A DNA stretch of 64,000 bases, from positions 15,444 to 79,443 of the forward strand of contig JBDTIS010000141.1 in assembly GCA_039936235.1 (NCBI GenBank), given 5' to 3'. The notes beneath the pieces are model-generated. The model was not told the origin of the DNA and did no database searches. It saw only the letters and a program-made list of their open reading frames with translations. Source of the DNA: CAHJXF01 sp039936235. GTDB taxonomy: Bacteria > Pseudomonadota > Gammaproteobacteria > Burkholderiales > Burkholderiaceae_D. This document shows, piece by piece, positions 46,942 through 55,400 of this stretch. Every line of letters begins with the position of its first letter. Position 1 is the stretch's first letter. The position numbers were made by a program, and so were the translations under genes.

Positions 46942-48018
46942 ATGCTCTACCGCGAAGCCGGTCAGTTCAAGACCACCTATGCCGCCGATCAGCAACTGCT
47001 GCCGATCCGCCAGGATCGCATCGCGTTCTTCGCGCTGCTCGCCGTCGTGTTCCTCGTCGTTCCGCTGTTCGTATCCGACTACTGGTTCACGGCGCTGCTG
47101 ATCCCGATCCTGATCTTCTCGCTCGCGGCGATCGGCCTGAACATCCTGACCGGTTACGCGGGCCAGCTGTCGCTCGGGTCGGCCGCATTCATGGCGGTCG
47201 GCGCGTTCGCGGCGTACAACTTCGTGCTGCGCATGCCGTGGCTGCCGCAGATCGTGTCGTTCCTGCTGGCCGGGGTCTGCGCGGCGTTGGTGGGGCTCGC
47301 GTTCGGGCTGCCGTCGGTCCGCATCAAGGGGTTCTATCTCGCGGTCGCCACGCTGGCCGCACAGTTCTTCGTGATCTGGGCGCTTCAGAAATTTCCGTGG
47401 TTCACGAACGACAGCGCGTCGGGGGTCATCAGCGCACAGCCGGTCGTCTTCTTCGGCATCCCGATCGATTCGCCGGTGCGCAACTATGTGTTCGTGCTGG
47501 GCGTGGTCACGGTTCTCGCGCTGCTGGCGAAGAACATGGCGCGCTCGAACACCGGCCGCAAGTGGATGGCGGTGCGCGACATGGACGTGGCCGCCGAGGT
47601 CATCGGCATCCCGCTGATGCATACCAAGCTGCAGGCGTTCGCGATCAGCTCGTTCTACTGCGGCGTGGCCGGCGCGCTGTACGCGTATTGCTACATCGGC
47701 ACCGTGGAGCCGGAAGCGTTCAGCCTCGACATGTCGTTTCGCGTGCTGTTCATGATCATCGTCGGCGGCATGGGCACGATCATGGGCGGATTCATCGGGG
47801 CGACCTTCTTCACGGTGCTGCCGATCTTCCTTTCGATCCTGATCCCCTGGACCGCCGGGCTGCTGAACCTGTCGTTCCAGCGCGCGTCGCTGACCTACAT
47901 CGAGTACATGATCTTCGGTGCGCTGATCATCTTCTTCCTGATCGTCGAGCCGCACGGACTCGCACGGCTGTGGCAGATCGGCAAGGAGAAGCTGCGCATC
48001 TGGCCGTTCCCGCACTGA
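46942..48018 (+). CDS. livM: ABC transporter permease, LivM type
   Basis: A 358-residue permease with about ten helices. Landmarks are GLNILTGYAGQLSLGSAAFMAVGAFAAY, GLPSVRIKGFYLAVATLAAQF, the coupling region AVRDMDVAAEVIGIPLMHTK and GGMGTIMGGFIGATFF. The C-terminus LWQIGKEKLRIWPFPH is typical. ATG at 46942 is chosen because upstream codons lie in the repeat. It pairs with LivH in the second importer. Confidence 0.93.
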   Translation: MLYREAGQFKTTYAADQQLLPIRQDRIAFFALLAVVFLVVPLFVSDYWFTALLIPILIFSLAAIGLNILTGYAGQLSLGSAAFMAVGAFAAYNFVLRMPWLPQIVSFLLAGVCAALVGLAFGLPSVRIKGFYLAVATLAAQFFVIWALQKFPWFTNDSASGVISAQPVVFFGIPIDSPVRNYVFVLGVVTVLALLAKNMARSNTGRKWMAVRDMDVAAEVIGIPLMHTKLQAFAISSFYCGVAGALYAYCYIGTVEPEAFSLDMSFRVLFMIIVGGMGTIMGGFIGATFFTVLPIFLSILIPWTAGLLNLSFQRASLTYIEYMIFGALIIFFLIVEPHGLARLWQIGKEKLRIWPFPH

Positions 48019-48083
48019 CTGGTTTCGCCAGAACACCATTCCGGCCTCGAGCGAACGGTCGGATCATTCATCAGGAGACAGAC

Positions 48084-49424
48084 ATGTTCGACAGCAAGAG
48101 AGTCCAAGGCGTGAAGGCGCTGTGCGCCGCGGCGCTCGGCATCGCGGCACTCGTCACCAGCGCGCCGACGTTCGCGCAGGCGAACGACCAGTTCATCAGC
48201 GTGCTGTCGTTCCGCGTAGGCCCTTACGGTCCTGCCGGCGTCGGCATCTTCGGGGGCTTCATCGACTACATGACGTACATCAACGCCAAGGAAGGCGGCG
48301 TCGGTGGCGTCAAGCTGTCCTGGGAGGAGTGCGAGACCGAATACCAGGCCGCGCGCGGCGTCGAGTGCTACGAGCGCCTGAAGACCAAGAGCCCTACCAA
48401 GGGCACGTTGATCAATCCGGTGTCGACGCCGATCTCGTACGCGCTGCTCGACAAGACGGCCGCCGACAAGGTGCCGCTGGTACAGACCGGCTACGGTCGC
48501 ACCGATACGATCGACGGCCGCTACTTCCCGTGGGCCTTCCCGCTGATCACGACCTATCCGATGCAGGCCACCGCGATCGTGAAGTACCTGTCGCAGAAGG
48601 AGAAGGGCAACCTGCGTGGCAAGAAGATCGCGTATCTGTATCTCGATTCCGCGTACGGCAAGGAGCCGATCACCTACCTGCAGGCCGAGGCCAAGGTCAA
48701 CGGCTTCGAGCTGACGACCATTCCGGTCACGTCGCCGGGCACCGAGCAGGGTGCGCAGTGGCAGCAGATCCGCCAGAGTCAGGCCGACTACGTGATCTTC
48801 TGGGGCTTCGGCGTGATGAATGCCGCCGCGATGCGGGCCGCGCAGAAGATCGGCTATCCGCGGGACAAGATCATCGGTAGCTGGTGGGCGGGGTCCGAGG
48901 AGGACACGGTCCCGGCCGGCGATGCCGCGAAGGGCTACATGTCGGCCGCGATGAACGTCTCCGGCAAGACCCCGCTGATCCTCGACATCGAGAAGACGCT
49001 GTACGGTGCCAACCCGACCGGCAACATGCAGGACCGCTCGAAGATCGGCGGCATCAACTACAACCGCGGGGTCGTCATCGGCATTCTCACGGTCGAGGCG
49101 ATCCGGGTCGCGCAGGCGAAGTACGGCAAGAAGGTCATGGACGGTGAGCAGATTCGTTGGGCGCTCGAACATCTCGACCTGTCCGATGCGCGGTTGAAGC
49201 AGCTCAACGCGACCGGACTGATGCCGACGATGAAGACCAGTTGCATGGACCATGAAGGCTCGGGAAAGATCAAGATCCAGCAGTGGGACGGCACGAAATG
49301 GAACCTGGTCTCGGACTGGATCGAAGGCAACCGCGCGCTGGTGCGGCCGCTGCTGGAGCAGTCGGCGATCGAATATGGCAAGAGCAAGGGAATCACGCCG
49401 AGAGACTGCGCGAAGGAATCCTGA
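48084..49424 (+). CDS. Liv/HAAT-type ABC transporter substrate-binding protein
   Basis: A 446-residue periplasmic protein with a Sec signal (ALCAAALGIAALVTSAPTFAQ). The mature domain shows VGPYGPAGVGIFGGFIDYMTY, AARGVECYERLKTK and YLDSAYGKEPITYLQAEAK of the type-I fold. AGGAG precedes ATG 48084 at 7 bp. It gives the second importer its ligand specificity, which cannot be told from sequence; such proteins in this gene context often bind aromatic or fatty-acid-like acids (inference). Confidence 0.92.
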   Translation: MFDSKRVQGVKALCAAALGIAALVTSAPTFAQANDQFISVLSFRVGPYGPAGVGIFGGFIDYMTYINAKEGGVGGVKLSWEECETEYQAARGVECYERLKTKSPTKGTLINPVSTPISYALLDKTAADKVPLVQTGYGRTDTIDGRYFPWAFPLITTYPMQATAIVKYLSQKEKGNLRGKKIAYLYLDSAYGKEPITYLQAEAKVNGFELTTIPVTSPGTEQGAQWQQIRQSQADYVIFWGFGVMNAAAMRAAQKIGYPRDKIIGSWWAGSEEDTVPAGDAAKGYMSAAMNVSGKTPLILDIEKTLYGANPTGNMQDRSKIGGINYNRGVVIGILTVEAIRVAQAKYGKKVMDGEQIRWALEHLDLSDARLKQLNATGLMPTMKTSCMDHEGSGKIKIQQWDGTKWNLVSDWIEGNRALVRPLLEQSAIEYGKSKGITPRDCAKES

Positions 49425-49454
49425 GCGTCTCCAGCGGGCGAAGCCCCGCCATTC

Positions 49455-49525
49455 ATGTCATCCCGGCGCAGGCCGGCAGCTGATCAACAGAGTAGCAATC
49501 GGGCCCCGGCCTTCGCCGGGTGACA
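49455..49525. repeat. Repeat-like inverted segment
   Basis: GTCATCCCGGCGCAGGCCGG near 49458 and CCCCGGCCTTCGCCGGGTGA near 49503 are imperfect reverse complements flanking a short AT-richer centre. The pair resembles a REP or BIME unit. It sits between the binding protein and the LivF gene, so it may modulate mRNA stability. Confidence 0.5.
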
Positions 49526-49532
49526 TCACAAG

Positions 49533-50381
49533 ATGGCCGCACTGCCCCTGCAAACCGCCCCCATCCCCGCGCCGCTCCTCGCGGTGAATAACATCGAGGT
49601 CATCTACGACCACGTGATCCTCGTGCTGAAGGGCGTCTCGCTGACGGTGCCGAAAGGAAAGATCGTCGCGCTGCTGGGCGCCAACGGCGCCGGCAAGACC
49701 ACCACGCTGAAGGCGATCTCCAACCTGCTGCGCGCCGAGCGCGGCGACGTCACGAAAGGCTCGATCACGTTCGAAGGCGACCGCGTCGACCGCCTCACGC
49801 CGAACGACCTCGTCCGGCGCGGCGTGATCCAGGTCATGGAAGGCCGTCACTGCTTCGCCCATCTGACGATCGAGGAGAACCTGCTGACCGGCGCCTACAC
49901 GCAACGCATCGGACGCGCCGCGCTCGCCGAACAGCTCGAACGCGTCTACGCCTACTTCCCGCGGCTCAAGGTCCGTCGCACCAGCCAGTCCGGCTATACG
50001 TCCGGCGGTGAGCAGCAGATGACCGCGATCGGTCGCGCGCTGATGGCGCGTCCGACCATGATCCTGCTCGACGAGCCGTCGATGGGTCTCGCGCCGCAGA
50101 TCGTCGAGGAGATATTCACGATCGTCGGCGACCTGAACCAGAAGGAAGGCGTGTCGTTCCTGCTGGCCGAACAGAACACCACGGTCGCGTTGTCGAACGC
50201 CGACTACGGCTACATCCTCGAGAACGGGCGCGTCGTGATGGACGGCGACGCGGCCGCGCTGGCGGCCAACGAGGACGTCAAGGAGTTCTATCTGGGCGTC
50301 GCGGGCGACGCGGCCGGCGGCACGCGCAAGAGTTTTCGCGACACGAAATTCTACCGGCGCCGCAAGCGCTGGTTGTCCTGA
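49533..50381 (+). CDS. livF: ABC transporter ATP-binding protein, LivF type
   Basis: A 282-residue ATPase: Walker A GANGAGKT (49-56), signature YTSGGEQQMTAIGRAL, Walker B MILLDEPSMGLAP, and LAEQNTTVALSNADYGYI. The C-terminus is extended (about 45 residues beyond the core, GTRKSFRDTKFYRRRKRWLS), a feature of the LivF proteins that accompany acyl-CoA-synthetase-containing clusters. It completes the second importer. Confidence 0.94.
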   Translation: MAALPLQTAPIPAPLLAVNNIEVIYDHVILVLKGVSLTVPKGKIVALLGANGAGKTTTLKAISNLLRAERGDVTKGSITFEGDRVDRLTPNDLVRRGVIQVMEGRHCFAHLTIEENLLTGAYTQRIGRAALAEQLERVYAYFPRLKVRRTSQSGYTSGGEQQMTAIGRALMARPTMILLDEPSMGLAPQIVEEIFTIVGDLNQKEGVSFLLAEQNTTVALSNADYGYILENGRVVMDGDAAALAANEDVKEFYLGVAGDAAGGTRKSFRDTKFYRRRKRWLS

Positions 50382-50383
50382 TC

Positions 50384-50656
50384 ATGGCTCACGCCGGACC
50401 CGAGGCGCTAGCCAGGTTGCAGGAGACGATCCGCCAGTTGCGCGCGATCCCGCAACTGCGCGAGAAGACGCCTGGCACGTTCCATCTGGTCGGCCAGGCC
50501 TTCGTCCACTTCCACGAGACCGAAGGCCGGCTGCACGCGGACCTGCGCAAGCTCTCCGGGACCGGCTTCGACCGCTACCCGGTCGACACGTCGCCGGAAC
50601 AGCGCAAGTTCGTCGACGACGCGAAGCGTCGCGCGACGAAGCTGGTCGACGACTGA
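50384..50656 (+). CDS. Small conserved unknown protein of the acyl-CoA/Liv cluster
   Basis: A 90-residue protein with no recognised domain: EALARLQETIRQLRAIPQLREKTPGTFHLVGQAFVHFHETEGRLHADLRK. The sequence is helical and charged, without a signal or membrane segment. It starts 2 bp after livF and precedes a YjbR-like gene. Its conserved position suggests a role with the substrate or ligase, but no function is known. Confidence 0.75.
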   Translation: MAHAGPEALARLQETIRQLRAIPQLREKTPGTFHLVGQAFVHFHETEGRLHADLRKLSGTGFDRYPVDTSPEQRKFVDDAKRRATKLVDD

Positions 50657-50704
50657 CGGCTCAACGCGGACGCGGCATCGCGTCAGACGAACAACGAACG
50701 GACC

Positions 50705-51082
50705 ATGGACATCACGAAGGCCCACGATTACTGCGCGAAGCTGCCCGGTGCGACCCGTGACCTGAAGTTCGCGACCGTGGACAGCGTGCATCCGGTGTTC
50801 TCCGTCGGCGCCAAGATGTTCGCAATGTTCACGCAGGAGCACGGCAAGCTCGTCGACCAGCTGATGTTCAAGGTCGACGACGTGCGCTTCCTCGAGCTGA
50901 CCGATCGCGAGGGCTTCAGCCCGGCGCCGTATCTCGCGAAGGCGAAGTGGGTCAGGGTCGAAGGCGTGCAGCGGCTGACCGATACCGAAGCGAAGATGCT
51001 GCTCAGCGAGGCGCATCACGTCGTGATGGGCAAGCTGACGAAGAAGATGCAGAAGGCCATCGCGGACGGCACCAGGCGATGA
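50705..51082 (+). CDS. MmcQ/YjbR-family protein
   Basis: A 125-residue protein with the YjbR fold: HDYCAKLPGATRDLKFATVDSVHPVFSVGAKMFAMF and LAKAKWVRVEG. The family is a double-psi/TATA-box-like fold of unclear function, possibly ligand- or DNA-binding. It sits 48 bp after the small unknown gene within the same operon. Confidence 0.82.
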   Translation: MDITKAHDYCAKLPGATRDLKFATVDSVHPVFSVGAKMFAMFTQEHGKLVDQLMFKVDDVRFLELTDREGFSPAPYLAKAKWVRVEGVQRLTDTEAKMLLSEAHHVVMGKLTKKMQKAIADGTRR

Positions 51083-51110
51083 GGGCCTCCCGCGCCAACG
51101 AAGGAACACG

Positions 51111-52406
51111 ATGACCACGCAGTCGCTGGGTGCAGGATCACACGACAGTCACCTCGACGCGCGCGAAGGCCGCGATCCGCAGCAGCGCGAAGCCGACCTG
51201 ATGACCCGTCTTCCGGCGCAGATCGCACGCGCGAAGCAGGCCGCCGGCTTCGCCCGGATCCTCGCAGGCGTCGATCCGGACGCGGTGACCGACCGTGCGG
51301 CGCTGGCCGCGTTGCCGGTCACCCGGAAGAGCGACCTGAAAGCTTTGCAGGATGCGGCGCCGCCGTGGGGCGGCCTGACAGCGACCGACACGTCGCGGCT
51401 GTCGCGGCTGTTCATGTCGCCCGGTCCGGTGTTCGATCCCGAGGGCCGCGGCGACGACTGGTGGCGCTTCGCGCGACCGATGTGGTCGGCCGGGCTGCGT
51501 CCCGGCGACATCGTCCACAACGCGTTCTCGTATCACTTCACGCCGGCCGCGTTCATGGTCGAGGGCGGCGCGCGCCGGATCGGTTGCCCGGTCATCCCGG
51601 CCGGCGTCGGCAACCTCGACATGCAGTTGCAGTCGATCGCCGCGCTCAAGCCGGCGATGTACGCCGGCACGCCGTCTTTCCTCAAGCTGATCGTCGAGAA
51701 GGCGCTGGAGACCGGCGCCGACATCGGCAGCCTGCGACGCGCGCTGGTCAGTGCCGAGCCATTGCCGCCGTCGCTCCGCGCGTGGCTCGTCGAAAACGGC
51801 GTGCCGGTCGTGCTGCAGCTCTACGGTACCGCCGACCTCGGCTGCGTCGGCTACGAAACGCAGGCGGACGGCGTGGTCACCCCAGGCTTCGTGATCGACG
51901 AGGACGTGATCGTCGAGATCGTCAGGCCCGGCACAGGCATGCCGGTCGCCGATGGCGAGGTCGGCGAGATCGTCGTCACCCTTTTCAATCACGACTATCC
52001 ACTGGTGCGCTTGGGCACCGGCGATCTGTCGGCCGTGCTGACCGGCGCGTCCCCCTGCGGCCGCACGAATTTGCGGATCAAGGGCTGGATGGGTCGTGCG
52101 GACCAGACCACCAAAGTCCGCGGGATGTTCGTGCATCCGGCGCAGGTCGCCACGATCCTGAAGCGACATCCGCGAATCGCGAAGGCGCGGCTGGTCGTCT
52201 CCGGCAAGACCGGCGACGACCGCATGGTCCTGCACTGCGAACTGGCGCCGGAGGCGACCGGCACGACGAACGATGGCGCGTACGAAGAGGCGATCGTCGC
52301 GACGATTCGCGACGTGATCCGCCTGCGCGGCGAGGCGGCCTTCGTCGCGCCCGGATCGCTGGCCAACGACGGCAAGGTGATCGAAGACGCGCGCAGTCTC
52401 GATTGA
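51111..52406 (+). CDS. Phenylacetate-CoA ligase-like AMP-binding protein
   Basis: A 431-residue ANL-superfamily protein. Recognisable elements are LYGTADLGCVGYETQ, GEIVVTLFNHDYPLVRLGTGDLS and RIKGWMGRADQTTKVRGMFVHPAQV (C-terminal domain). The N-terminal Ser/Thr/Gly nucleotide loop of true ligases is replaced by RLFMSPGPVFDPEG. This P-loop-poor form is seen in similar clusters. It may activate an aromatic acid to its CoA ester, or act on an adenylate made elsewhere. Confidence 0.85.
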   Translation: MTTQSLGAGSHDSHLDAREGRDPQQREADLMTRLPAQIARAKQAAGFARILAGVDPDAVTDRAALAALPVTRKSDLKALQDAAPPWGGLTATDTSRLSRLFMSPGPVFDPEGRGDDWWRFARPMWSAGLRPGDIVHNAFSYHFTPAAFMVEGGARRIGCPVIPAGVGNLDMQLQSIAALKPAMYAGTPSFLKLIVEKALETGADIGSLRRALVSAEPLPPSLRAWLVENGVPVVLQLYGTADLGCVGYETQADGVVTPGFVIDEDVIVEIVRPGTGMPVADGEVGEIVVTLFNHDYPLVRLGTGDLSAVLTGASPCGRTNLRIKGWMGRADQTTKVRGMFVHPAQVATILKRHPRIAKARLVVSGKTGDDRMVLHCELAPEATGTTNDGAYEEAIVATIRDVIRLRGEAAFVAPGSLANDGKVIEDARSLD

Positions 52407-52439
52407 ATCGAATTGGGTCTCGACGAAGGAATGCCCGGC

Positions 52440-53216
52440 ATGGACCTGCAGCTGCGTGACAAGAACGTGCTCATCACCGGCGGCAGCAAGGGCGTCGGCC
52501 TCGCCTGCGCACGGCTCTTCATGGCCGAAGGCGCGCGCGTCGCGCTGGTGTCTCGTTCGCAGCTCAATCTCGATCGCGCGCGTTCCATGCTCGGCGAGGT
52601 CCATACCGCGTCGGCCGATCTCGTCGACGCGCAGGCGGCCGCCTCGATGATCGAGCGCGTCGAACGCGAATTCGGAGCCATCGACGTCCTCGTCAACAGC
52701 GCCGGCGCGGCACGGCGGACCGCCGCCGGAGATCTCGCGCCGGCCCACTGGCGTGCGGCGATGGACGCCAAGTATTTCACCTATATCAACGTGATCGACC
52801 CGATGATCAAGCGGATGGCGGCGCGCGGCGCCGGTGTCATCGTCAACGTGATCGGCGTCGGCGGCAAGATCGCCTCGCCGGTGCATCTTGCCGGCGGGTC
52901 TGCGAACGCCGCGTTGATGCTGGCCACGACGGGCCTGGCCCATGCCTATGCGTCACAGGGCGTCCGTGTCGTCGGCGTGAATCCAGGGGCGATCAGCACC
53001 GAGCGGGCGATCGAAGGGTTGCAGGTCGAGGCGGCGCGGGCAGGTATCACCGAGGACGAAGCGCGCACGCGTGCGAGTGCGGGACTCGGGTTCGGTCGCT
53101 TCGCCGAGGCCGACGAGATCGCCGCCATCGTCGTCTTCGCGGCGTCGGAGCGTGGTCGTTATCTGTCTGGAGCCAACATCACGACCGATGGGGCTTCGTC
53201 CGCGGTCGTGGTGTAA
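52440..53216 (+). CDS. SDR-family protein with non-canonical active site
   Basis: A 258-residue SDR-fold protein. The NAD(P) motif GGSKGVG (14-20) and NSAGA (86-90) are intact. The catalytic region reads VIGVGGKIASPVHLAGGSANAAL, so the expected Ser, Tyr and Lys are not in place; the Tyr position is His149 and the Lys position Gly or Ser. AAGGA at 52426-52430 supports ATG 52440. It may bind cofactor for a different reaction or act as a scaffold. It follows the ligase by 33 bp. Confidence 0.85.
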   Translation: MDLQLRDKNVLITGGSKGVGLACARLFMAEGARVALVSRSQLNLDRARSMLGEVHTASADLVDAQAAASMIERVEREFGAIDVLVNSAGAARRTAAGDLAPAHWRAAMDAKYFTYINVIDPMIKRMAARGAGVIVNVIGVGGKIASPVHLAGGSANAALMLATTGLAHAYASQGVRVVGVNPGAISTERAIEGLQVEAARAGITEDEARTRASAGLGFGRFAEADEIAAIVVFAASERGRYLSGANITTDGASSAVVV

Positions 53217-53357
53217 ACGACCGGACAGGCCGATCGCCCCACAGGTGGTCGCTTTGTGCCGCGATGCGCTACCTGCAGCGCAGGAATGGCAGCATGGTCC
53301 CGATCGGGATCGCGTTGCGCACTCCGCAAGTCTTTGATCCTGCAGGTTTAGTGTCTC

Positions 53358-53373
53358 GGGCCCGCTCCTTGCA
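53358..53373 (+). promoter_or_regulatory. Putative sigma-54 promoter of the PEP-CTERM gene
   Basis: GGGCCC-N5-TTGCA keeps the essential -24 GG and -12 GC with the correct spacing of the TGGCAC-N5-TTGCA consensus. It lies 51 bp before the start of the PEP-CTERM protein. PEP-CTERM genes are known to be driven by RpoN with PrsK/PrsR, which fits. Confidence 0.55.
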
Positions 53374-53423
53374 ATGGGTAGTGGAAGCAGCGTATCCACT
53401 CCACTATCGTCAAGGCCATCACC

Positions 53424-54053
53424 ATGAAGCTCATCATCGGCGCAGTCGCGCTGGCACTACTCGCCGGCAATGCCGTCGCCACGCCGGTGTCCGGTACGGA
53501 CGGCATGGGCACGCCGACGATCGCCGGCCAGACCGGCATCGTGAACTTCGACAGCACCGCGCTCGCCACCAGGTCGTCGCTGACCAGCGGTGCCGTGACG
53601 ATCTCCGGTATCGGCGGATCGATTCGCGTCGCGAACGACTATCCGGGCCAGTACAACGGTCGTGGCGCCGCGTATCTCGACAACGACCAGGGCGACACCA
53701 ACGGATTCCGCTTCGACTTCGCTTCGATCGTGAATGCGTTCGCGTTCAATTTCGGCGCCTCCGACAACGTCTGGACGCTGACTGCGTTCGACGCGTCCGG
53801 CCACGTGCTCGAATCCGTCCGGGCGCCGATCACGAACGGCTCGAACGCCGGTGACTACATCGGACTCGCCGACGCCGGCATCAAGTACGCGACGCTGACG
53901 ACGTCGTCCAGCGACTGGGTCTTCGTCGACAATTTCGTCTATGCAGCGCCGTTGGTCCGGGCATCGGCAGTGCCCGAGCCCGGCTCGATCGCCCTGATCG
54001 GTCTCGGCATCGCGGGCGTCGTGGCGATGCGTCGCCGCAAGGGTCTTGCATAA
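53424..54053 (+). CDS. PEP-CTERM sorting-domain protein
   Basis: A 209-residue exported protein. The signal peptide is MKLIIGAVALALLAGNAVA. The mature region (VSGTDGMGTPTIAGQTGIVNF ... NAFAFNFGASDNVWTLTAFD) is beta-rich. The C-terminus VPEPGSIALIGLGIAGVVAM followed by RRRK is the exosortase sorting signal: PEP motif, helix and basic tail. An EpsH-type exosortase should cleave it and release or anchor the protein in the extracellular matrix. No exosortase or EPS gene is in the window. Confidence 0.93.
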   Translation: MKLIIGAVALALLAGNAVATPVSGTDGMGTPTIAGQTGIVNFDSTALATRSSLTSGAVTISGIGGSIRVANDYPGQYNGRGAAYLDNDQGDTNGFRFDFASIVNAFAFNFGASDNVWTLTAFDASGHVLESVRAPITNGSNAGDYIGLADAGIKYATLTTSSSDWVFVDNFVYAAPLVRASAVPEPGSIALIGLGIAGVVAMRRRKGLA

Positions 54054-54093
54054 GGACCGCGCAGCTTCCGACGGCTGTGCGAAGCGTGCATGG

Positions 54094-54120
54094 ACGGCGA
54101 CCCGATGGTCGCCGTTTTTT
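54094..54120 (+). terminator. Rho-independent terminator after the PEP-CTERM gene
   Basis: A 9-bp perfect stem ACGGCGACC/GGTCGCCGT with loop CGAT is followed by TTTTTT. It lies 41 bp past the stop codon and isolates the following SDR gene. Confidence 0.88.
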
Positions 54121-54204
54121 CGTCTGCTTCACGGATGCGCCTCGCCGGCGTCGGTGCCGGTATCCTTCGATCGACGGCACACCTTCGACAGAACAGAGAC
54201 TCTC

Positions 54205-55161
54205 ATGAGCGAAACCCACGGCGACACATCCCTGCAATGGCCCGCACTCGCTTCGCCGGGCATGTTCCGGCCCGACCTTCTGAAGGGCAAGCGGATCCTC
54301 GTCACCGGTGGTGGCACGGGGCTGGGCCGCGCGATGACCGAGCGCTTCCTCGAGCTCGGCGCGAGCTGCTTCATCTGCGGACGTCGCCAGAGCGTCGTCG
54401 AGGAGACCGCACTGGCACTGACGAAACAGTACGGCGGCAGCGTCAAGGCGTACGGCCTCGACATCCGCGACGCCGCAGCGGTCGAATCGATGGTGGAGTC
54501 GATCTTCGACGAAGGCCCGCTGACCAACCTCGTCAACAACGCGGCGGGTAACTTCATCTCGCCGACCGCGATGCTGTCGACGCGCGGCTTCGACGCGGTC
54601 GCCAACATCGTCATGCACGGCACGTTCTACGTCACGCATGCGGTCGGCAAGCGCTGGGTCGACATGGCGCGCAAGGGCGTGTGGACGCAGGACGATCCTT
54701 ATCGCAGCGTGATGTCGATCGTCGTGACCTGGGTGAAGAACGGCGGACCGTACGTGGTGCCGAGTGCGATGAGCAAGGCCGCCATCGACGCGATGACGAA
54801 GTCGCTCGCGACCGAGTGGGCGCAGTACGGCGTGCGGCTGAACGCGGTGGGTCCGGGAGAGATCCCGACCGAGGGGATGTCGAAGCGCCTGAATCCCGGC
54901 GAGGAGCCCGGCGCCCGCAGTGCGCGGACCAATCCGATGGCGCGCACCGGCAAGATGGACGAGCTGCAGAATCTCGCGACCTTCCTGATGAGCGATGGCT
55001 GCCAGTGGCTCAATGGCGAGACGATCATGATGGACGGTGGCAACGCGCTGGCCACCGGTGGCAATTTCTACGGCTTGCGTGAGTGGACCGAGGAACAGTG
55101 GAAAGACGCGCGAGACCGCATCGAGGTGCAGAACCGGAAGGATCGTGCGCAGCGGGGGTAG
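54205..55161 (+). CDS. SDR-family 2,4-dienoyl-CoA reductase-like protein
   Basis: A 318-residue SDR: GGGTGLG cofactor motif, CGRR after strand 2 (NADP preference), NNAAGNF and SAMSKAAIDAMTKSLATEW, then NAVGPGEIPTEG. This pattern is typical of 2,4-dienoyl-CoA reductase (decarboxylating-chain or DECR-like) SDRs of fatty acid metabolism. It would remove double bases from unsaturated acyl-CoA. ATG at 54205 is used because the frame before it crosses the terminator. It closes the catabolic island. Confidence 0.88.
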   Translation: MSETHGDTSLQWPALASPGMFRPDLLKGKRILVTGGGTGLGRAMTERFLELGASCFICGRRQSVVEETALALTKQYGGSVKAYGLDIRDAAAVESMVESIFDEGPLTNLVNNAAGNFISPTAMLSTRGFDAVANIVMHGTFYVTHAVGKRWVDMARKGVWTQDDPYRSVMSIVVTWVKNGGPYVVPSAMSKAAIDAMTKSLATEWAQYGVRLNAVGPGEIPTEGMSKRLNPGEEPGARSARTNPMARTGKMDELQNLATFLMSDGCQWLNGETIMMDGGNALATGGNFYGLREWTEEQWKDARDRIEVQNRKDRAQRG

Positions 55162-55198
55162 TTTCGCATCGCAGGGCGAGCGTCGAGATCGCAGACTC

Positions 55199-55393
55199 GT
55201 GCCAGCCGAGGTCGAAGAGGTGATCGCGATGATCGAGGCGGATGGCCGGCGACAGGTCCGCCAGAAAGGAATCCATCGGCAATACCGCCACGAACGGAAG
55301 AGTGGCACAGTGACCGTGTCCGGCAAGGACAGCATCGAGATCCCGCCGGGTACGCTGAGCAGCATCCTCTAGCAGGCCGGACTGAAAAATTGA
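55199..55393 (+). pseudogene. hicA: Disrupted hicA (mRNA interferase toxin) gene
   Basis: GTG at 55199 opens a HicA-like frame: VEEVIAMIEADGRRQVRQKGIHRQYRH ... SGTVTVSGKDSIEIPPGTLSSIL. The His of GxHRQYRH (catalytic in HicA) is kept. The frame ends at TAG 55370-55372, and the expected QAGLK tail follows in the same frame up to TGA 55391-55393. The TAG probably replaced a Lys codon. The 57-residue truncated product may be inactive or partly active. Confidence 0.65.
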
Positions 55394-55400
55394 GATCGCC

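Noticed and set aside
46705..48039. Reverse-strand open frame across livM
   Set aside because: The plus strand encodes a clear LivM permease; the reverse reading is compositionally biased.
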